In this document: one piece after another, positions 29,689-38,897 of the stretch | Position numbering within the stretch: position 1 is the stretch's first letter | Layout: the number at the start of each line of letters is the position of its first letter | Assembly (NCBI GenBank): GCA_036171675.1 | Contig: JAVHRO010000158.1 | Coordinates: 1 to 64,000 of the forward strand | DNA: 64,000 nt | Source of the DNA: Vicingus sp036171675 | GTDB lineage: Bacteria > Bacteroidota > Bacteroidia > Flavobacteriales_E > Vicingaceae | Reading direction: 5' to 3' | Position numbers and translations under genes: made by a program | Notes under the pieces: model-generated | Databases searched by the model: none | What the model saw: the letters and a program-made list of their open reading frames with translations, nothing else | Told to the model about the DNA's origin: nothing

Positions 29689-30912
29689 CTACTCAAAATC
29701 CTCGTACAACAAGTATTTTTTACGTGTGGCTTTAAACTCCAGCAATCCTTTTTGCCAAGTAGTTTTAATTTCGGCTTCGGTTTTACCCTGTTTAATTTGC
29801 TTTTGCAATGTAGCAGTTCCTGCCAACAAGTTAAAGAAGTTACTAAAAAAATGTTCTTTATCAGTATACTCGTTGTAAAACTTAATCAAATACGACAAGT
29901 CCAACTCCTTTTTTACTTTAACAGCAGATAAATCCAAGCCGTAACAAGTTTGTCCTTTTAATACAGGGTCTTTAGCACCATCCATACTTTTTGGCACAAA
30001 CGAAAAATTCGATTTTAAGATAGGGTTTCCAATCACTTGAAAAGGTTTTTCGGTTCCTCGTCCGACACTTATGGGTGTACCTTCAAACAAACAAAGTGAA
30101 GGATACAAATATATCGCTTGCATGTTCGCCAAATTAGGCGATGGTTTTATCGGCAACTCGTATTCCGTATTGTGTGAGTAATTTTTCATGGTGATGACTT
30201 GCAAATCGCACCTTACACCATTAGCCAACCAACCTTCACCATTAATCATTTGAGCATATTCACCCACGGTCATACCATGTACAATCGGAACATGATGTAT
30301 GCCAACAAACGATTTAAATTCGCTTTCTAAAATAGGTCCATCCACATAATTTCCATTGGGATTTGGTCTATCCAACACCACAAACTTGATGTTGTTTTCG
30401 GCACACGCCTCCATTACATAGTGCATGGTAGAAATATAGGTGTAAAATCGAGCACCCACATCCTGAATATCGAAAACAATTACATCCAAGCCTTTTATCT
30501 CTTCGGGAAAAGGTTTTTTGTTTTTTCCGTAAAGCGAAATTATCGGCAATTTGGTTTTGGCATCAATGTTCGATTTTACTTTTTCGCCAGCATCGGCATT
30601 TCCTCTAAAACCATGCTCGGGACTAAATACTTTTTTAATATCAATTTTAAGTTTCAACAACGAATCTACCAAATGAACCTGATTAATCATAGAGGTATGA
30701 TTAGCCACCACACCCACTTTTTTATTTTGTAACAAAGGCAAATACAAATAGGTCTGCTCTGCCCCAACAACAATAACCGAATCAACTTTGGTAATCGACT
30801 CAATGGTTGTAGTTTCTTGTGATGAATTTGCTACCAGCATATCCTTTTGCCCCGAGCAACTTACGCTAAATAACAATACAAATAGAAGAATACGTGTTTC
30901 TTTAAAAAGCAT
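29689..30912 (-). CDS. DUF1343 / NamZ-family exo-beta-N-acetylmuramidase-like lipoprotein
   Basis: 407 residues. Signal MLFKETRILLFVLLFSVSC gives a likely lipidated Cys19. Family landmarks are KKVGVVANHTSMI, FSPEHGFRGNADAGE, PIISLYGKNKKP, DVIVFDIQDVGARFYTYISTM, VLDRPNPNG and SVGRGTEKPFQ. The characterised DUF1343 member NamZ removes terminal MurNAc from peptidoglycan fragments. Role here by homology: periplasmic muropeptide recycling. No mur or nag genes are adjacent. Divergent from the permease gene; each has a -7-like box in the 55-bp gap. Confidence 0.88.
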   Translation of the reverse strand: MLFKETRILLFVLLFSVSCSGQKDMLVANSSQETTTIESITKVDSVIVVGAEQTYLYLPLLQNKKVGVVANHTSMINQVHLVDSLLKLKIDIKKVFSPEHGFRGNADAGEKVKSNIDAKTKLPIISLYGKNKKPFPEEIKGLDVIVFDIQDVGARFYTYISTMHYVMEACAENNIKFVVLDRPNPNGNYVDGPILESEFKSFVGIHHVPIVHGMTVGEYAQMINGEGWLANGVRCDLQVITMKNYSHNTEYELPIKPSPNLANMQAIYLYPSLCLFEGTPISVGRGTEKPFQVIGNPILKSNFSFVPKSMDGAKDPVLKGQTCYGLDLSAVKVKKELDLSYLIKFYNEYTDKEHFFSNFFNLLAGTATLQKQIKQGKTEAEIKTTWQKGLLEFKATRKKYLLYEDFE

Positions 30913-30927
30913 CTTGTTACAAATTAC

Positions 30928-30935
30928 TATTTTTG
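30928..30935 (+). promoter_or_regulatory. Putative -7 box (TATTTTTG) of the permease gene
   Basis: Matches TAnnTTTG, 32 bp before the TTG start at 30968. No -33 element at proper spacing. Confidence 0.3.
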
Positions 30936-30953
30936 TTAGCTATTAATTTCGTA

Positions 30954-30961
30954 CAAAAGTA
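30954..30961 (-). promoter_or_regulatory. Putative -7 box (TACTTTTG) of the DUF1343 gene
   Basis: Reverse complement of CAAAAGTA. It would start transcription about 37 nt before the ATG at 30912. No -33 element was found. Confidence 0.3.
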
Positions 30962-30967
30962 ATTATT

Positions 30968-32197
30968 TTGAACCTCGAATATTTTATCGCTAAAAATATC
31001 ATGAAAGGTGACAGTAACTCCAAAAAGTTTACTCAGCCTATCATTAAAATATCTATTGCTGCAATTGCACTGGGGCTAATTGTAATGATTGTGGCCATAA
31101 GTATTGTAGCAGGGTTTCAGCGCGAAATAAGAAACAAGGTGATTGGGTTTGGTGGACACATTCAAATTACTAAATACGACTCTCAAAACACCTACGAAGC
31201 CACTCCTATTGACAAAAACCAACCATTTTACCCCAGTTTAGATACTGTTGAGGGCATAAAACATATTCAGGTTTTTGCCACAAAAGCTGGGATTATTAAA
31301 ACCAAAGAAGATATCTATGGCGTAATTGTTAAAGGGGTTGGAAATGATTTTGATTGGAGCTTTTTTAAGGATAAAATGGTTGAGGGAAGCTCCATTGTGA
31401 TTAATGAGAAAGAGCCCAACAACGAAATTTTGATTTCGAAAACCATTGCCAATAAAATGAATATTAAGTTGCACGACAAAATGTACCTTTATTTTATTCA
31501 GCAAGATGGGCAATTGCGACCAAAAGATTTTGTAGTTCATGGCATTTATCAATCAGGGTTAGAACAATTCGATAACCTATTTTTAATTACAGATATTGCA
31601 CATATACAAAAACGAAATAATTGGAGTTCAAATTTGGTGGGAGGCTTTGAAGTAATTATCGACGATTACAAAAATTTGGCAAACCTAGACCAATATATTT
31701 ACGATAACATTGGTTACGATTTGTTTTCATCGACCATTATTGATAGAAATCCCGATATTTTTAATTGGTTAGAACTCCAAGATATTAATGTCGTCATTAT
31801 CATTTTATTGATGGTATTAGTGGCCGTAATCAACATTATTTCAGCACTGTTAATTCTAATTTTAGAACGAACTACCATGATTGGAATTTTAAAAGCACTA
31901 GGCATGCACAATTGGAGTGTTCGCAAAATATTTTTATACAATGCCTTATACTTAATTGTTAAAGGATTAATTATTGGAAATATCATCGGAATCGGACTTT
32001 GTTTGATGCAACAAAAATTTGGCTTTTTAAAACTACCCGAAGAATCGTATTATGTTTCTGAAGTACCTATTGAACTAACTGTGAGTTCTATATTAATACT
32101 AAATACTGGAACATTAGTGGTTTGTGTTTTAATGCTTATTCTGCCTTCGTACGTCATTACAAAAATTTCTCCTGTAAAAGCCATAAGATTTGATTAA
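30968..32197 (+). CDS. FtsX-like ABC transporter permease (LolC/LolE-like)
   Basis: 409 residues with the LolC/E topology: TM1 (about 24-46, SIAAIALGLIVMIVAISIVAGF), a periplasmic domain of about 220 residues, then three TM helices (about 270-300, 325-350, 375-400). Family motifs: LILERTTMIGILKALGM and the ending SPVKAIRFD. In the Lol system such permeases extract lipoproteins from the inner membrane with the ATPase LolD, which is not encoded nearby. Start codon TTG at 30968: an in-frame stop lies 24 bp upstream, and the conserved N-terminus NLEYFIAKNI would be lost with the next ATG (31001). Confidence 0.88.
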   Translation: MNLEYFIAKNIMKGDSNSKKFTQPIIKISIAAIALGLIVMIVAISIVAGFQREIRNKVIGFGGHIQITKYDSQNTYEATPIDKNQPFYPSLDTVEGIKHIQVFATKAGIIKTKEDIYGVIVKGVGNDFDWSFFKDKMVEGSSIVINEKEPNNEILISKTIANKMNIKLHDKMYLYFIQQDGQLRPKDFVVHGIYQSGLEQFDNLFLITDIAHIQKRNNWSSNLVGGFEVIIDDYKNLANLDQYIYDNIGYDLFSSTIIDRNPDIFNWLELQDINVVIIILLMVLVAVINIISALLILILERTTMIGILKALGMHNWSVRKIFLYNALYLIVKGLIIGNIIGIGLCLMQQKFGFLKLPEESYYVSEVPIELTVSSILILNTGTLVVCVLMLILPSYVITKISPVKAIRFD

Positions 32198-32221
32198 TTA
32201 AAAACCTATTTATTACTTTTG
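32189..32221 (+). promoter_or_regulatory. Putative promoter of the cystathionine beta-synthase gene
   Basis: TTTG (32189-32192), 21-nt spacer, TACTTTTG (32214-32221), close to the Bacteroidota TTTG/TAnnTTTG arrangement. It leaves a leader of about 90 nt made of an octanucleotide-period repeat. Confidence 0.45.
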
Positions 32222-32230
32222 TGAAAAAAA

Positions 32231-32310
32231 GTTAAGAAGTTTAAGAGGTTAGAAAACAACTACCTAAACACTTAAACTTCTATACATACAAACTCTTAAC
32301 CATATAAACT
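32231..32310. repeat. Degenerate 8-bp-period inverted repeat in the leader of the cystathionine beta-synthase gene
   Basis: Three units GTTAAGAA, GTTTAAGA, GGTTAGAA (32231-32254), then units in the opposite orientation in the same 8-bp register: CCTAAACA (32263), CTTAAACT (32271), TACAAACT (32287), CTTAACCA (32295), TATAAACT (32303). Perfect 11-bp arms AGAAGTTTAAG (32235-32245) and CTTAAACTTCT (32271-32281) can form a hairpin in the mRNA leader. Confidence 0.65.
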
Positions 32311-32315
32311 AAACA

Positions 32316-33677
32316 ATGAAGTATTACAACAATATTTTAGAAACCATTGGCAACACTCCCTTGGTGAAAATTAACAGCATTACCAAAGATATTCCGGCAT
32401 TAGTGTTGGCAAAAGTGGAAACAGTAAATCCTGGAAATAGTATTAAAGACCGAATGGCATTAAAAATGATTGAAGATGCTGAAAAAGACGGACGTTTAAA
32501 ACCAGGCGGAACAATTATTGAGGGTACTAGTGGGAACACAGGGATGGGTTTAGCAATTGCAGCAGTTATTAAGGGATACAAATGTATTTTCACTTCAACC
32601 GATAAACAATCGAAAGAAAAATTTGATGCCTTAAGAGCTTTTGGAGCAGAAGTTTTTGTTTGTCCTACTAATGTTGCTCCTGAAGATCCTGCTTCATATT
32701 ATTCAGTTTCTAGTCGTTTGGTTAAAGAAATTCCAAATTCATGGAAACCAAATCAATACGACAATCCGAGTAATGCCGTTGCTCATTACGAATCTACCGG
32801 CCCTGAAATTTGGGAACAAACCGACGGAAAAATTACTCATTTAGTAGTTGGTGTTGGTACTGGTGGAACCATAAGTGGCACTGCAAAATTCTTAAAAGAG
32901 AAAAATCCTAACATTAAAATTTTAGGAATTGATACCTACGGCTCTGTCTTTAAAAAATATAAAGAAACTGGGGTTTTCGATGATAATGAAATATATCCAT
33001 ACATAACCGAAGGTATTGGTGAAGATTTTTTACCTAAAAATGTTGATTTTAGTTTAATTGACCATTTTGAGAAAGTAACTGATAAAGATGCGGCAATTAT
33101 GACCAGAAGGATTCCTCGTGAAGAAGGTATTTTTGTGGGAAATAGTGCAGGTAGTGCAATGGCTGGTGTAGTTCAAATGAAAGACATGTTTAAAGCAGGT
33201 GATGTTGTAGTAGTAATATTTCACGACCATGGAACTCGTTATTTAGGCAAAATGTTTAACGATGATTGGATGCGTGACAGAGGTTTTCTTGAAGAAGAAA
33301 AGAAAACGGCTCTTGATTTAATTAAAGACCACATGGGAAAACATTTGGTAACGGTAAGCTCAGAAACTCCCGTTTCGCAAGCTATTATTTTAATGAATCA
33401 ATACAACATTTCTCAAATTCCGGTAATAGATAACAATGCTTTCGTAGGTTCGTTAAACGATAATTATTTATTCAAAAAACTAATTGAAAATCCCGAATTA
33501 AAAGATTTACCTGTTAGAAATATTATGCAAGAATCTTTCCCAATCGTGAATGAAAAAACCACTTTTGAACAAGTATCAAAACAATTCCAACAAGGTGTAA
33601 AAGCAGTAATTGTAAATTACAATGGCGACAAGCACCACATTATTACTCAACAAGATATGATTAAAGCGATAGGGTAA
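32316..33677 (+). CDS. Cystathionine beta-synthase-type PLP enzyme with C-terminal CBS domain pair
   Basis: 453 residues. Fold-type II PLP core (1-325): Schiff-base Lys44 in NSIKDR, substrate loop GTSGNTG (70-76), phosphate loop GTGGTISG (about 186). Two CBS motifs (about 335-453) may sense adenosyl ligands. The architecture matches cystathionine beta-synthase (serine + homocysteine to cystathionine); cysteine synthases usually lack the CBS pair, though a serine sulfhydrylase role cannot be excluded. Monocistronic: its own promoter-like site and repeat-containing leader, and a strong bidirectional terminator. Confidence 0.92.
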   Translation: MKYYNNILETIGNTPLVKINSITKDIPALVLAKVETVNPGNSIKDRMALKMIEDAEKDGRLKPGGTIIEGTSGNTGMGLAIAAVIKGYKCIFTSTDKQSKEKFDALRAFGAEVFVCPTNVAPEDPASYYSVSSRLVKEIPNSWKPNQYDNPSNAVAHYESTGPEIWEQTDGKITHLVVGVGTGGTISGTAKFLKEKNPNIKILGIDTYGSVFKKYKETGVFDDNEIYPYITEGIGEDFLPKNVDFSLIDHFEKVTDKDAAIMTRRIPREEGIFVGNSAGSAMAGVVQMKDMFKAGDVVVVIFHDHGTRYLGKMFNDDWMRDRGFLEEEKKTALDLIKDHMGKHLVTVSSETPVSQAIILMNQYNISQIPVIDNNAFVGSLNDNYLFKKLIENPELKDLPVRNIMQESFPIVNEKTTFEQVSKQFQQGVKAVIVNYNGDKHHIITQQDMIKAIG

Positions 33678-33694
33678 TTACAACCCTTTTGACC

Positions 33695-33730
33695 AACAAA
33701 AAAGCTCGATAATAATCGAGCTTTTTTGTT
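33695..33730. terminator. Bidirectional terminator between the convergent cbs-type gene and ruvB
   Basis: Perfect 16-bp stem, AACAAAAAAGCTCGAT (33695-33710) and ATCGAGCTTTTTTGTT (33715-33730), loop AATA. T-runs on both strands. Confidence 0.9.
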
Positions 33731-34752
33731 TAAAACAAGTTTCCTTGGTTGGGATGTTGTATTCGCCCTAAATGTTTATAGGCTTTTTCAGTAGCTTCTC
33801 TTCCACGAGGGGTGCGCATTAAAAACCCTTCTTTTATTAAAAATGGTTCATAAACCTCTTCAATAGTTCCTGCTTCTTCGCTAACGGCAGTTGAAATAGT
33901 AGTTAATCCAACGGGACCGCCCTTAAATTTATCAATAATCGTCACCAAAATTCGGTTGTCCATTTCATCCAATCCATGCTTATCCACGTTAAGTGCATTT
34001 AAACCATACAAAGCAATTTCTTTGGTTATTTTACCTGTACCTTTTACTTGAGCAAAATCACGAACACGTCGTAATAACGCATTGGTAATTCGTGGAGTTC
34101 CTCTACTTCTACCGGCAATTTCAATGGCAGCTTCTTCATCAATATCAACCCGAATAATTCCTGCCGAACGTTGAATAATGGTGGTAAGTAATTCTACATC
34201 ATAATATTCTAAACGAGAAGTAATTCCAAAACGAGCTCTTAAAGGTGAAGTTAACAAACCTGTTCTTGTAGTAGCACCAACTAAAGTAAATGGATTTAGT
34301 TCAATTTGAACACTTCTGGCATTTGGACCAGAATCAATCATAATATCTATTTTGTAATCTTCCATGGCAGAGTACAAATATTCCTCTACAACTGGCGATA
34401 ATCGATGTATCTCGTCAATAAACAACACATCTCCTTGCTCTAAATTAGTAAGTAACCCAGCTAAATCACCAGGTTTTTCTAAAACCGGGCCAGAAGTAAC
34501 TCTAAACCCTACTTTTAATTCGTTGGCGATAATATTAGCAAGTGTAGTTTTTCCTAAGCCTGGAGGCCCATGCAATAAAACATGATCAAGTGCCTCACCT
34601 CTTTGTTCGGCAGCTTTAACAAAAACTTTTAAATTTTCTAATACCTGAACCTGGCCAGTAAAATCGTCAAAAGAAAGCGGACGCAATACTTTTTCAAACT
34701 CTTTTTCGGTCGAATTTAGGTTTTCATTATCGGGGTTTAGATTGAGATTCAT
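33730..34752 (-). CDS. ruvB: Holliday junction branch migration DNA helicase RuvB
   Basis: 340 residues, normal length. AAA+ motor that drives Holliday junction migration with RuvA. Walker A GPPGLGKTT (62-70), Walker B FIDEIHR (111-117), sensor GATTRTG, arginine-finger region LTSPLRARFGI and C-terminal winged helix ending TPRGREATEKAYKHLG. ruvA and ruvC are not adjacent. A TACCTTTG box lies 4 nt upstream of the ATG, suggesting a leaderless transcript. Confidence 0.98.
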   Translation of the reverse strand: MNLNLNPDNENLNSTEKEFEKVLRPLSFDDFTGQVQVLENLKVFVKAAEQRGEALDHVLLHGPPGLGKTTLANIIANELKVGFRVTSGPVLEKPGDLAGLLTNLEQGDVLFIDEIHRLSPVVEEYLYSAMEDYKIDIMIDSGPNARSVQIELNPFTLVGATTRTGLLTSPLRARFGITSRLEYYDVELLTTIIQRSAGIIRVDIDEEAAIEIAGRSRGTPRITNALLRRVRDFAQVKGTGKITKEIALYGLNALNVDKHGLDEMDNRILVTIIDKFKGGPVGLTTISTAVSEEAGTIEEVYEPFLIKEGFLMRTPRGREATEKAYKHLGRIQHPNQGNLF

Positions 34753-34756
34753 AATT

Positions 34757-34764
34757 CAAAGGTA
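34757..34764 (-). promoter_or_regulatory. Putative -7 box (TACCTTTG) of ruvB, 4 nt before the start codon
   Basis: Full match to TAnnTTTG. Transcription would begin at or next to the ATG (34752). No -33 TTTG is evident. Confidence 0.45.
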
Positions 34765-34811
34765 AGTATTAGTTTAAAAGGTTTAGATTGAATGGATTTT
34801 TTTAACAAAAA

Positions 34812-34841
34812 AAAGCGAGTTGGAAATTTTCAACTCGCTTT
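34812..34841 (-). terminator. Terminator of the 1345-residue T9SS cargo gene
   Basis: Stem AAAGCGAGTTG (34812-34822) and CAACTCGCTTT (34831-34841), 8-nt loop, followed leftward by a T-run (complement of 34806-34812). It lies 19 bp after the stop. Confidence 0.85.
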
Positions 34842-34859
34842 CTTCTATAAATTATTTTC

Positions 34860-37800
34860 TTACCTCACCATCAACTTATCAGTTTTAATGGTTTGATTGT
34901 TTTGAGTAACAGTATAAAAATAAACACCTGCTTTCAGGTTGTTGATTTTTATTTCGTTGTTGGTTGATGTTAAGTTTTCGTTTAACACTTCAACTCCTAA
35001 CATATTATACACTTTAAAGGTTACCTTACCATTTTCAATACTTAAGTTGTGGGTAATGTTTACTTCTCCACTTGTTGGATTTGGATACACAGTTATTGAA
35101 TTTGAAGATTGAAGACTGAATTTTGAAGATTGTTCTTCTTGATTCATTAACCTTAATCCTGAGCCACCAATGATTAACTCTTCGATGGTTTCTTGGTAAT
35201 TACGAAGTTTTGAACGTTTTAACATCACTTCTGCTCTTGCTGTTTCTTGTTTTCTGTTGGTAGCTTCGGCAACTTCAATAATGGGTTGTTGTATGCTTGC
35301 ATTGGTTACCAATTCCTGAGTAGGATTAGCGGTTTGTTCTAAAGCTATTATATTGGTAAACAGTTTTACAAAGTCGGCATCTTCAATGTTGTCGGTTAAT
35401 GTACTCAACTCTTGTTGGGCTTTATCATATTCTTTGTTTACGGTATAAAACTCGATTAAATCGCATTGTTTTTTTGTACATGTTCCTTCGTTTAAAAAGG
35501 CAATAGCTTCTTTGATGCGTTCTTCTACGGCATCGTCAAACCAAAAGTAGCGTAATATATCACTTTTTATTTGGTCAACTTCGTTTTCGTGATAGGCTAT
35601 TTCTGTTTGCAATTCTTGCATGGCTGATGTGCCTGTTTGGGCATTAGTAATTTGTGTTGTTATGCCTTTTGGAAGGTTTAATTGTTTTACTACTTCCATC
35701 ACTTCTTCGCTTAACGGACTGTTTGCCAACAACACTTGTTGTAAGTGTCCGTTTGGTGCATTAGTTTGTAAATAGGCTAACAATACTTCATCGCTCAAAT
35801 AAGGTGATGCTGCCATTAATGCATTTTTTACATTGCCTGGCGATTGGCTTTGTAATATGTTTATTAACTCTTTGGTATTGCCTTCGTCTATTTGTGCTGT
35901 TAAGGTAATTACTTGTTGTTTTTCTACTGCCAATTCATCTTTTAATACCACAAACGATTTTGTTACATGGATTGGACATTGGGTAGCTGCATTATAAATA
36001 GTAGCACATTGGGTAGGGTCAGTGTTTACCGAATTAAAATAACCAGTACGAGGGGCTAAATTGGCTCCTATGTTGTGTTGGTACGAAACGTAATCGACTA
36101 CTGCAGGGGCGGGGGCTTGTAAAAAATCGCCATACAAAGCAGTGTATGAGAATTTGTTGTTGGAGGCTGCTTTTGCAAGTACACAATCGCCATGAAATGG
36201 TTTTACCCTACCGCTCGACACATAAATATCAGCATTATTGGTATTGGTGTAGGTGTTGCAACGATATACTAAACCCAAACCGCCATTGGTTGAACTGGTG
36301 TTTCCATTTATTCCTGCGGCTTGTGAGCCTATTACAAAATTATTAAAGGTGTTGCGGTAAATTTCATTGTTATTGTTTCCTAACGATTGGAAGGTATAAG
36401 TTCCTATATTACCGTTGTGAGTGGTGTTATAGGCATTGTTTTCTACTTTGTATCTGTTGCACAGGTCGAGGTACAAACCATAGGAAGAACCCCACCCATT
36501 GCTAGAGGCTACATCAAATGTGTTGTCTAACACCATGGCTAAGTTATTCGATTTTAAATAAATGCCTCTCCACACGTTGTTAAAATCGGTGTTTCTTACT
36601 TTGGTTGTTCTCGACGAGCTTAAACTTGAATAGGCATCTATGCCTCTAGTCATGCCGGTAAAGGTGCTTCGGTCAACACTAATACCACCTGTTGTTAATG
36701 AACTTACGGTTAACAAACAGTTGTATGCTTCTATGCCTGAGCCTCTTTGGTGTGGGGCTATGCTGGGGTCGGTGGTGGTGGTTTTAAAATCACAACCTTT
36801 AAAGTTTACCCCTTGTACATTAAACAAATGTGCCATAATTACTGTTGGTGTTAAGGCTGGTTTATTTAATAGGGCATCGGTTATAAAGGTACAGTTGTTA
36901 AATTTTGATTCATCGTCGATGAATTGGTTGTTTGCATTTTTGTTTTGAAAATCGAAAAACACCGTTCCTCTATGGTTGTTTCTAAAGGTGGTGTTGGTGG
37001 CTAATATTACGCCGCCTCTGTTTCCTGTTTCTGTAAATATACCTGGAGTACTGCTTTTAATGGTAGAAAAATTGTGAGCTCCAAGGTACGAATGTTCTAT
37101 CAGCGAATTGTTGGCAATAAATTTACCTGCATCGGTTATACTTTGTGTACCTGTGGTATAGGTTTGTATTCCATTGCTTGGTCCATATACATCCACTCCA
37201 TTCCACATGGGTAAGTTTTCGCAGGTGTTTTCTACGGTTAAGGTACAGTTGTTGGCGGTAAAGGTTGCTCCTGTTTCTATTACCAATTTGGCATTTGGGG
37301 CAAATTCAAAACGTAAATTGTTGGCAACAATGTTAGCTCCACTTTTGATGACTAATTCGTCTTTTACAGTAATGGTACTTACTCCGTAAGGGTTTAAGAT
37401 AGCACTCCATGTTCCTGATGTGGTATGCTCATTATTGTTTAGGTCTATGCCTGTGGTAAAAGGCGAAAATTTAATACAACACTCCAATGAGCCTTCTGTA
37501 AAGTAAGCGGTATAATCCATTCCGTCTATTTGGTCGGGTAAGGTGTAGAGTTTTAGATATTCTGAAATATTAGGATTATTATTTCCTAAATCATTTAGAT
37601 TGTACGAAATAGTTAATGCCGAATTGTTCCAAATTAAGCCACTTCCATCAATACCTGGGTTATTAGAATTGCCAATAGTTGCTAAAGAAGTTGTATTGGC
37701 TAAATACAGTTTACCGTCTTTACCTAATTCTATTTGAGAATATTTAAAATCTGAGATTTGACTCTGCATATTGGCATTACTGGTTAGCGGTATAAAAACA

Positions 37801-38897
37801 TCATTAATTACGTCGTATATTTTAAAAGGAAAAGGATATGTATTTGTTGGGTTATGTGTTATATAAAGGTAGTTGCCGTTTGGTGAAAATTCTATTCCTT
37901 TTATATCTGGTATCAATTCTGCACCACCTACATCACTTGCAAAAGGTTTAGTATTATAACTTACCATAGTTCCATTGCTATTTAATTCACCTACAAACAA
38001 CACTCTAGCTGAACTTACTGGGGATGACGGATAAGAAAATGCTATACGATAACCTGAGGGGATTTCTACCAACTCCATTTCGGTACGGATATGCTGGTCT
38101 GCTGAATTTAAATCAAAGGTATAACCATCATAAGTAATACCTGATGCTGTAATTTTAAAACGAGCCAATACCCCCTCACCCTCAGCATACAAAAATCGTG
38201 TGTTATCACTGCGTAGCTTACTAACTGCCATAGAAATGTTTAATGCTTGCTCACCACTTGCATTAAAACCTAGTCCAGTATATATATCTATCGAATTGTC
38301 TCCTCCAGAAATAAATGATTGATTATCTGGAGTGTAGTAGGGTATAGGATGAATAATTCCTCCTAAAGCACCTTCTCCAGTATTAGGAGACCCTTCTCCA
38401 ATACCAATCACTGACATATCGAGTAATACATAATATAACGCATTACCTGGATGGGCAACATTTCGATATGGATTGCTTATTATATAATATTGTTGGCAAT
38501 TACCAGGTACAGGAACAATAAGTGTTTCAACATAGCCAGTTACATGATTGTTATAAGTATAAGAAATAAACGGATGCCAAATTTTTCCTATGGTATGGCC
38601 ATTTTTATCAAAAATAAAACCATCCACAATAAAAAACAATAAATCACCATTTACATCTTGCATGGCATTATGGCAAAATTGTGATACTTGCCCATCGTAG
38701 CCGTCGTAGGGGTCGGTTGGGTTGTTGAGTGTTATTCCATCGGGCTGGTATTGCGGTATCGGTAGGGCTATCGATGGTTGTAAAACATTTCCAATCCATT
38801 TAGCATATTTTGGAGGTAAACTCCATATTGCATTTTGTTGAGCAATTAATGATGTGATGATAAGCAAATGTGCGAATGTGAGGATAAGTTTTTTCAT
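34860..38897 (-). CDS. Secreted right-handed beta-helix-type protein with T9SS type A sorting domain
   Basis: 1345 residues. Signal peptide MKKLILTFAHLLIITSLIAQ. N-terminal region about 20-460 with propeller-like strands (FSPNGNYLYITHNP, QIELGKDGKLYLANTT). Then a region rich in parallel beta-helix motifs (about 500-930: NNTFDVASSNGW, GIDAYSSLSSSRTTKV). Next is an alpha-helical, charged segment (about 985-1250), and a C-terminal sorting domain starting SITVYPNPTSGEVN and ending TDKLMVR. Probably exported to the cell surface or medium; beta-helices of this kind often bind or cleave polysaccharide, but no catalytic residues were recognised. A 7-bp-period repeat (35102-35136) encodes the linker KFSLQSSNS before the sorting domain. 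Confidence 0.85.
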   Translation of the reverse strand: MKKLILTFAHLLIITSLIAQQNAIWSLPPKYAKWIGNVLQPSIALPIPQYQPDGITLNNPTDPYDGYDGQVSQFCHNAMQDVNGDLLFFIVDGFIFDKNGHTIGKIWHPFISYTYNNHVTGYVETLIVPVPGNCQQYYIISNPYRNVAHPGNALYYVLLDMSVIGIGEGSPNTGEGALGGIIHPIPYYTPDNQSFISGGDNSIDIYTGLGFNASGEQALNISMAVSKLRSDNTRFLYAEGEGVLARFKITASGITYDGYTFDLNSADQHIRTEMELVEIPSGYRIAFSYPSSPVSSARVLFVGELNSNGTMVSYNTKPFASDVGGAELIPDIKGIEFSPNGNYLYITHNPTNTYPFPFKIYDVINDVFIPLTSNANMQSQISDFKYSQIELGKDGKLYLANTTSLATIGNSNNPGIDGSGLIWNNSALTISYNLNDLGNNNPNISEYLKLYTLPDQIDGMDYTAYFTEGSLECCIKFSPFTTGIDLNNNEHTTSGTWSAILNPYGVSTITVKDELVIKSGANIVANNLRFEFAPNAKLVIETGATFTANNCTLTVENTCENLPMWNGVDVYGPSNGIQTYTTGTQSITDAGKFIANNSLIEHSYLGAHNFSTIKSSTPGIFTETGNRGGVILATNTTFRNNHRGTVFFDFQNKNANNQFIDDESKFNNCTFITDALLNKPALTPTVIMAHLFNVQGVNFKGCDFKTTTTDPSIAPHQRGSGIEAYNCLLTVSSLTTGGISVDRSTFTGMTRGIDAYSSLSSSRTTKVRNTDFNNVWRGIYLKSNNLAMVLDNTFDVASSNGWGSSYGLYLDLCNRYKVENNAYNTTHNGNIGTYTFQSLGNNNNEIYRNTFNNFVIGSQAAGINGNTSSTNGGLGLVYRCNTYTNTNNADIYVSSGRVKPFHGDCVLAKAASNNKFSYTALYGDFLQAPAPAVVDYVSYQHNIGANLAPRTGYFNSVNTDPTQCATIYNAATQCPIHVTKSFVVLKDELAVEKQQVITLTAQIDEGNTKELINILQSQSPGNVKNALMAASPYLSDEVLLAYLQTNAPNGHLQQVLLANSPLSEEVMEVVKQLNLPKGITTQITNAQTGTSAMQELQTEIAYHENEVDQIKSDILRYFWFDDAVEERIKEAIAFLNEGTCTKKQCDLIEFYTVNKEYDKAQQELSTLTDNIEDADFVKLFTNIIALEQTANPTQELVTNASIQQPIIEVAEATNRKQETARAEVMLKRSKLRNYQETIEELIIGGSGLRLMNQEEQSSKFSLQSSNSITVYPNPTSGEVNITHNLSIENGKVTFKVYNMLGVEVLNENLTSTNNEIKINNLKAGVYFYTVTQNNQTIKTDKLMVR
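35102..35136. repeat. 7-bp-period degenerate repeat inside coding sequence
   Basis: Units TTGAAGA, TTGAAGA, CTGAATT, TTGAAGA, TTGTTCT in exact 7-bp register. On the coding (minus) strand it reads as SSKFSLQSS, between the helical region and the sorting domain of the beta-helix protein. Confidence 0.6.
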
